NCBI GenBank assembly: GCA_022393335.1
Contig: JAJEKB010021337.1
Location: forward strand, 664,353 to 728,352
Reading direction: 5' to 3'
DNA: 64,000 nucleotides
Origin: Macrotrachela quadricornifera
Lineage: Eukaryota; Rotifera; Eurotatoria; Philodinida; Philodinidae
The notes beneath the pieces are model-generated. The model was given only the letters and a program-made list of their open reading frames with translations, made no database searches and was not told the origin of the DNA. This document shows, piece after piece, positions 59,845 to 64,000 of this stretch. Positions within the stretch are counted from its first letter, which is position 1. The number at the start of each line of letters is the position of its first letter. Made by a program: the position numbers and the translations under genes.

Positions 59845-60791
59845 CTATTTCATACCTTTTAAGCGCATATTTTACAATAACCCACTGATTCGTATAGATA
59901 CTGTGAAATATCACCATTTGACATATGAGAGGAATAGATCTGTCTTTGTAGAAAGATAATTTCTCATCTTTTCTTTAAAAAAAAGGTTCATTTTCTATTG
60001 AGTTATACATTGATAGTAGAATGAATACAAATGCTCCTATTTATATAGAATGATGAGCCCGACTAGCTCGTTCAAACAAAGCAAAAAGATAAAATAAAAG
60101 TCATTGTTGAACAAGAAAAACAGTTCGTAACCGTTTATGGCGAGTACTGTAATTGATATACTTTATGTTTTAAGTAATAATACCTCGAGATTCAATATTT
60201 AATCAATGCTGGCTAAGTCGAATAGATGCCATTGGAATTGAAATGAATAAATGGTTACAACATGAGAAAACAACAAAAACATTTCGATGTCTTCTTTGTA
60301 AAACGAATGTTCTTGATTGTTCCAATAGAGGATGAGGAGTATTACTAAAGTGATCTGATAAGGTGTTGGAGAAAACAGCACGTCCTTGAGTTCTATCATT
60401 GCCTTAATTAAAGTTTCTACGAAAAATACCCAAAACTAATTCAAAATGGATATCCTATAAATGTCCTATATAGGAATAGGTGATCCTATAAAAATAAAGC
60501 TTTAAAATTCTATATTTTTATAAAGTATCGCTACGAGGTCAAACCATTACTTAGTGCTATTGAAGTGGATCTAAATAACCGCGGTACCTTCGATTGTGAT
60601 GCCGAGATCGACCTAAAAAATTTCTATAGATATAACTAGTAACATGCTTGGATACCTTTTTAACCGCCGGCAATGCAAGTGAATATATGACATGGAAGTT
60701 AAGAAATACAGTATTTTCAATGATTTCCTTTGCTACTTTAGATTAAACAAATTTAACGGCAACCTATAACAAAAATTGTTCAACTACATCA
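59845..60791. other. Upstream region of the PARP14-like gene
   Basis: No additional gene recognised. An in-frame stop (TAA) precedes the chosen ATG, so any earlier coding exon would have to be spliced in. Confidence 0.5.
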
Positions 60792-63700
60792 ATGTCGCAA
60801 TTAACGGAAACAATAACTTTTAACGTAGATAAAAACATTATTCAAGACTCCAAGTTTCAACAATTTACTAAGACATTAGAAGATTCTCAACGAATTATGA
60901 TTATTATAAATGAAGTTCATGGAATGATAATCATTGGTGGAAATAAATCATCCGTTAATACTTCGAAAGTACAAATTCAAAATGAAATTCATAAATTATC
61001 TTCAAATGCTAATTCTGTTAAACAAAAACAAAAATTAACGGATACGATTGAATTGAGTGTAGCCCAAAATGATTTTCTTGAAAAGTTTGGCCAGGAAATT
61101 CTAAAGAAAATTCAAAAAACACCAGGCATTAGTAATACAAATATTGTAAATGGTAAATTACAATTATCAGGTGACAATACTGCAATTATACAAATTAGAA
61201 ATTATCTTAAACAAACACTTTATGAAAAAGACGTATTAGTCCCTGATAGAATAAAACAGCATCTCGAAATAACTTCTAATGGTCATATATTGAAAGAGTT
61301 TTCGAAAAAACATCGTGTAGGTACTTCTCTACAAGAGTCGAGTTGGCAGAATCAAACTAATAGTAGAAAAGTTCCGAAAAAGCATTTACGCGGTGCACGA
61401 CGTGGTGGTCATGCTGAACATAGCACAGGACCAAATAGTGCAAGTGGTAATGTGACAGTCAACTATGATCAACGGCGTGGAGTTTATCAAACAAACAATC
61501 GTAATCGTGGTCATCGTGGACGAGGAATATTTTCTTCACATCTTCCAAGATCAAATGACATTCCAGACTTTAGAAATTTGAACTTAAACGATTATGATAG
61601 AAATACAAGGAAAAACAATATTGATGATCGTGAACAAAATAAAACAACAAATCAATATTATCAAACCCAACGTGATTCATATGAAGATAATGATGATGAT
61701 GATGATGATAAAAATAGTCAAATTTCAGATTCTGATGAATCAGTGTCATCAAATTTCACAACCGACAGTTTCAATATAAAAAATTTTAATGCTCGTACTC
61801 AACAATCTATAACAGTATCATTATGTACTGATTCTGAGGCTTCTTTATCTAACGCTATAGCAGAACTGCAAAGTTATTCTTTCAATACTGAATCATGGAT
61901 ATTAACAGAAGACGAACTAAAATTTATTTTAAAACAACAACAACAAGACAAGCCTATGAAAAAATACATGTCAATTAAACAACGATATATACAAATTAAA
62001 CTTTACCTTCTCCATTTGGCACAGAATCCTTTGATACATATCTATATAAATTATACAAGAGGTATGTGGCATGTGAATATGAGTGGATTTAAATCAGATG
62101 TACACTCTGTAGTGCTTAAAATCAAAAATTATTTAAAAGATGTAGTTGATACTGAAATACAAATTCCTATATCAGGAGCAATGGCATTTTTTCTTAAAAA
62201 AAAAGCGTCTTCTGATATTAATAGACTAGGAAGCACTCACAATATCAAGATTAAAATCTTTTCTCCACCTCGTCGCGCTGATGATAATGATGAAGATAAT
62301 AATGATAATCATTGTTTAAAACTTATTGGTCCTGTGGCACGTATTAATTGGGCACAAATGGATGTTGAAAATTTTCTTGGAAATTTATCGGAACATGAAC
62401 AAGACTTTCCATGTGACACGTGGGATATTTCAAAAAACATTTCCTTAAAAATTAAAGAACTTTTGAAAAAAATACGAGATTCAGATGATTATGAAGCAGT
62501 TGGATTCGTAAAGTTCTATAATTCAGCGTTTGAAAGAAGACAAACAGCGCCGCAAGTTACTATTACAGTGGTTGGTTTAAATAAAGAAAGAGCCGATGAC
62601 GTAATTCAACAATGTAAAGATTTTGTTGAAGGATATGTTGTATGGAAACTATCTTTGGATGAATATCGAGCTCTACATAATATATTGTTCGTGCAAAAAC
62701 GACCGAATATTACTCACTTTCGAGAAGAATGGGATACTAACGTACAGCTTGAAAAAGAAAATAATACTGTTATTATTCCTGCACGATCAAAAATAATGGC
62801 AGATGAAATAAAAGAAGCTTTGCAGAATTTAGCTGCAGGAAAATCAAATCGAATGGATATCATTTCAATAACTATTCCAATTCAGCTTAACATTCGTCGT
62901 TTTGTTTATTTAGCTATTCAACCATTACTTGACGAAGTAAAAACTCAACGAGTCTATATCAACTCAAAAGATCGAAATGGACTAATACTTCGTGGTCATT
63001 CTCAAATTATAACTTCGCTCCAAGAAAAGATCAATATTATCATTAATGATATTAAACAAAAAATTATTACAAATCATTTAAAATTACCATTTATCGAATC
63101 AGAATTAATTCGTGCTAATTCATATGAAATAGTTACACGTATTGAACGTGAAACTAATACTATCATTCGCGATATGAAAGCAGATAAGAAAGTTCCAAGA
63201 TTAAATGTAAATGATAATATCAGCATGACTATAACATGTGTTGTCAATAGTCGTGATCAAACAATTCTTGTCAAGAAAGGTGATATTACAAAAGTGAAAG
63301 ATGTTGATGCTATTATAAATGCAGCATGTGGAACATTACACCATGCAGGAGGTGTTGATAAAGCAATTTCTGATGCTGCTGGTCCTGCACTCGATCAAGA
63401 ATGTAAACAATTAATTGCTAATAATAGAGGTGTAGCAATACCTACTGGTAAAGCAGTTAAAACAACAGCTGGTCGTCTTCCATATAAAGGTATTATTCAT
63501 GCAATCGGTCCACAATATGCTGATGGTAAACAACAAGAACGTCCATTATTATTCTCTAGTATTTTATCTAGTTTACAACTTGCTGAACAAGAAGGTTACA
63601 AGAGTATAGCATTACCAGCTATTAGTGCTGCGACTTACGGTTTTCCATTACAAGATTGTACTAATATCGTAATTCGTGCTATAAAACAATTCTTTGCTAA

Positions 63701-64000
63701 TTTTCCACAATCACATTTAAGAACAGTAGTCTTAATTGATATTGATGATGCAGCTTGCAATTCATTTGCATGTGAAATTGTAAAGGATCATACAAATACT
63801 GATTCAGGAAACAATGATGATATAATGAACTATAATTTATCTCCATTAACTGCTAAATGGTGTTGGAAAGGCGATTACGGCGAAAATATATATGATGATA
63901 CTCACACACGTCAAATAGAAAATGATTTTCAACGATATTTGCAAACTTTCATCCCATCAACATTGAAAATTAATGCTGATGTATTAAAATATGGTACTCT
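60792..64000 (+). CDS. PARP14-like KH/macro/WWE protein, 3' end beyond window
   Basis: An open frame of 1069 codons runs from the ATG at 60792 to the window edge without an intron. Residues about 1-130 and 380-815 contain several KH-like repeats of the kind seen in PARP14 (VHGMIIIGGNKSSV; ISITIPIQLNIRRFVYLAI; INSKDRNGLILRGHSQII). Between them lies an RG-rich stretch (about 195-250, RRGG, RGHRGRG) and an acidic Asp run (about 298-306). Residues about 820-1000 form one macro domain (GDITKVKDVDAIINAACG, HHAGGVDKAI, ALPAISAATYGFP), which binds or removes ADP-ribose. A WWE domain begins near 1018 (KWCWKGDYGENIYDD). In PARP14 a PARP catalytic domain follows WWE; here it would lie outside the window. 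The protein likely joins ADP-ribosylation with RNA or ubiquitin signalling; this is inferred. Confidence 0.85.
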   Translation, partial: MSQLTETITFNVDKNIIQDSKFQQFTKTLEDSQRIMIIINEVHGMIIIGGNKSSVNTSKVQIQNEIHKLSSNANSVKQKQKLTDTIELSVAQNDFLEKFGQEILKKIQKTPGISNTNIVNGKLQLSGDNTAIIQIRNYLKQTLYEKDVLVPDRIKQHLEITSNGHILKEFSKKHRVGTSLQESSWQNQTNSRKVPKKHLRGARRGGHAEHSTGPNSASGNVTVNYDQRRGVYQTNNRNRGHRGRGIFSSHLPRSNDIPDFRNLNLNDYDRNTRKNNIDDREQNKTTNQYYQTQRDSYEDNDDDDDDKNSQISDSDESVSSNFTTDSFNIKNFNARTQQSITVSLCTDSEASLSNAIAELQSYSFNTESWILTEDELKFILKQQQQDKPMKKYMSIKQRYIQIKLYLLHLAQNPLIHIYINYTRGMWHVNMSGFKSDVHSVVLKIKNYLKDVVDTEIQIPISGAMAFFLKKKASSDINRLGSTHNIKIKIFSPPRRADDNDEDNNDNHCLKLIGPVARINWAQMDVENFLGNLSEHEQDFPCDTWDISKNISLKIKELLKKIRDSDDYEAVGFVKFYNSAFERRQTAPQVTITVVGLNKERADDVIQQCKDFVEGYVVWKLSLDEYRALHNILFVQKRPNITHFREEWDTNVQLEKENNTVIIPARSKIMADEIKEALQNLAAGKSNRMDIISITIPIQLNIRRFVYLAIQPLLDEVKTQRVYINSKDRNGLILRGHSQIITSLQEKINIIINDIKQKIITNHLKLPFIESELIRANSYEIVTRIERETNTIIRDMKADKKVPRLNVNDNISMTITCVVNSRDQTILVKKGDITKVKDVDAIINAACGTLHHAGGVDKAISDAAGPALDQECKQLIANNRGVAIPTGKAVKTTAGRLPYKGIIHAIGPQYADGKQQERPLLFSSILSSLQLAEQEGYKSIALPAISAATYGFPLQDCTNIVIRAIKQFFANFPQSHLRTVVLIDIDDAACNSFACEIVKDHTNTDSGNNDDIMNYNLSPLTAKWCWKGDYGENIYDDTHTRQIENDFQRYLQTFIPSTLKINADVLKYGT

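Noticed and set aside
61570..61779. Two short frames inside the PARP14-like gene
   Set aside because: They are shadows of the Asp-rich and Asn-rich codons of the long frame.
1..64000. CRISPR arrays, tRNA or rRNA genes
   Set aside because: No regularly spaced identical repeats and no rRNA-like block were seen; tRNA genes cannot be excluded without a covariance-model scan.

Overview
The window looks like nuclear DNA of a small invertebrate, most probably a bdelloid rotifer of the Rotaria type. This is an inference, not a proof. It rests on very AT-rich DNA, genes split by many tiny GT-AG introns (often 44-60 bases), and gene families typical of that group (RING-NHL, MACPF-MABP, F-box, PARP14-like). 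No bacterial operon structure, CRISPR array, rRNA or tRNA gene was recognised. All multi-exon models below were joined by hand from splice signals and reading-frame phase.

Layout. 2.4-4.1 kb (-): a RING/TRAF-zinc-finger/NHL-propeller protein. 7.7-8.8 kb (+): an intronless multi-pass membrane protein of unknown function. 9.9-12.3 kb: a foldback element with a hAT-type element inserted into one arm. 14.0-16.0 kb (-): a MACPF-MABP protein. 20.6-26.7 kb (+): a 19-exon gene encoding about 989 residues, whose C-terminal quarter is a STING cyclic-dinucleotide-binding domain. Upstream of it lie a Rossmann/TIR-like region and a second, degenerate STING-like domain. 27.6-29 kb and 35.5-39.5 kb: two copies of one duplicated segment. 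One copy carries an apparently intact small membrane-protein gene. The other carries a broken copy and later insertions. 29.9-32.4 kb (-): an F-box protein. 40.5-46.5 kb (-): a gene joining RING, RRM, an unrecognised beta-rich segment and a NYN ribonuclease domain; one of its introns holds nested transposons. 60.8 kb to the right edge (+): the start of a PARP14-like protein (KH-like repeats, RG-rich linker, macro domain, WWE), cut by the window end.

Much of the rest is repetitive: at least nine long foldback elements, two hAT-type elements with perfect 8-bp target duplications, two nested TA-flanked elements, remnants of MULE and Tc1/mariner transposases, and several degenerate minisatellites. 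The long stretches at 15.9-20.6, 46.5-54 and 55.8-57.9 kb hold no gene I can support.

Several genes belong to families used in nucleic-acid sensing, ADP-ribose or RNA handling and immune defence: STING, PARP14-like, RING-RRM-NYN, RING-NHL and MACPF. The STING-type protein is the most striking. It appears to have no transmembrane anchor, and it keeps the Arg-x-Tyr and Thr-Pro ligand-contact residues only in its second STING unit.
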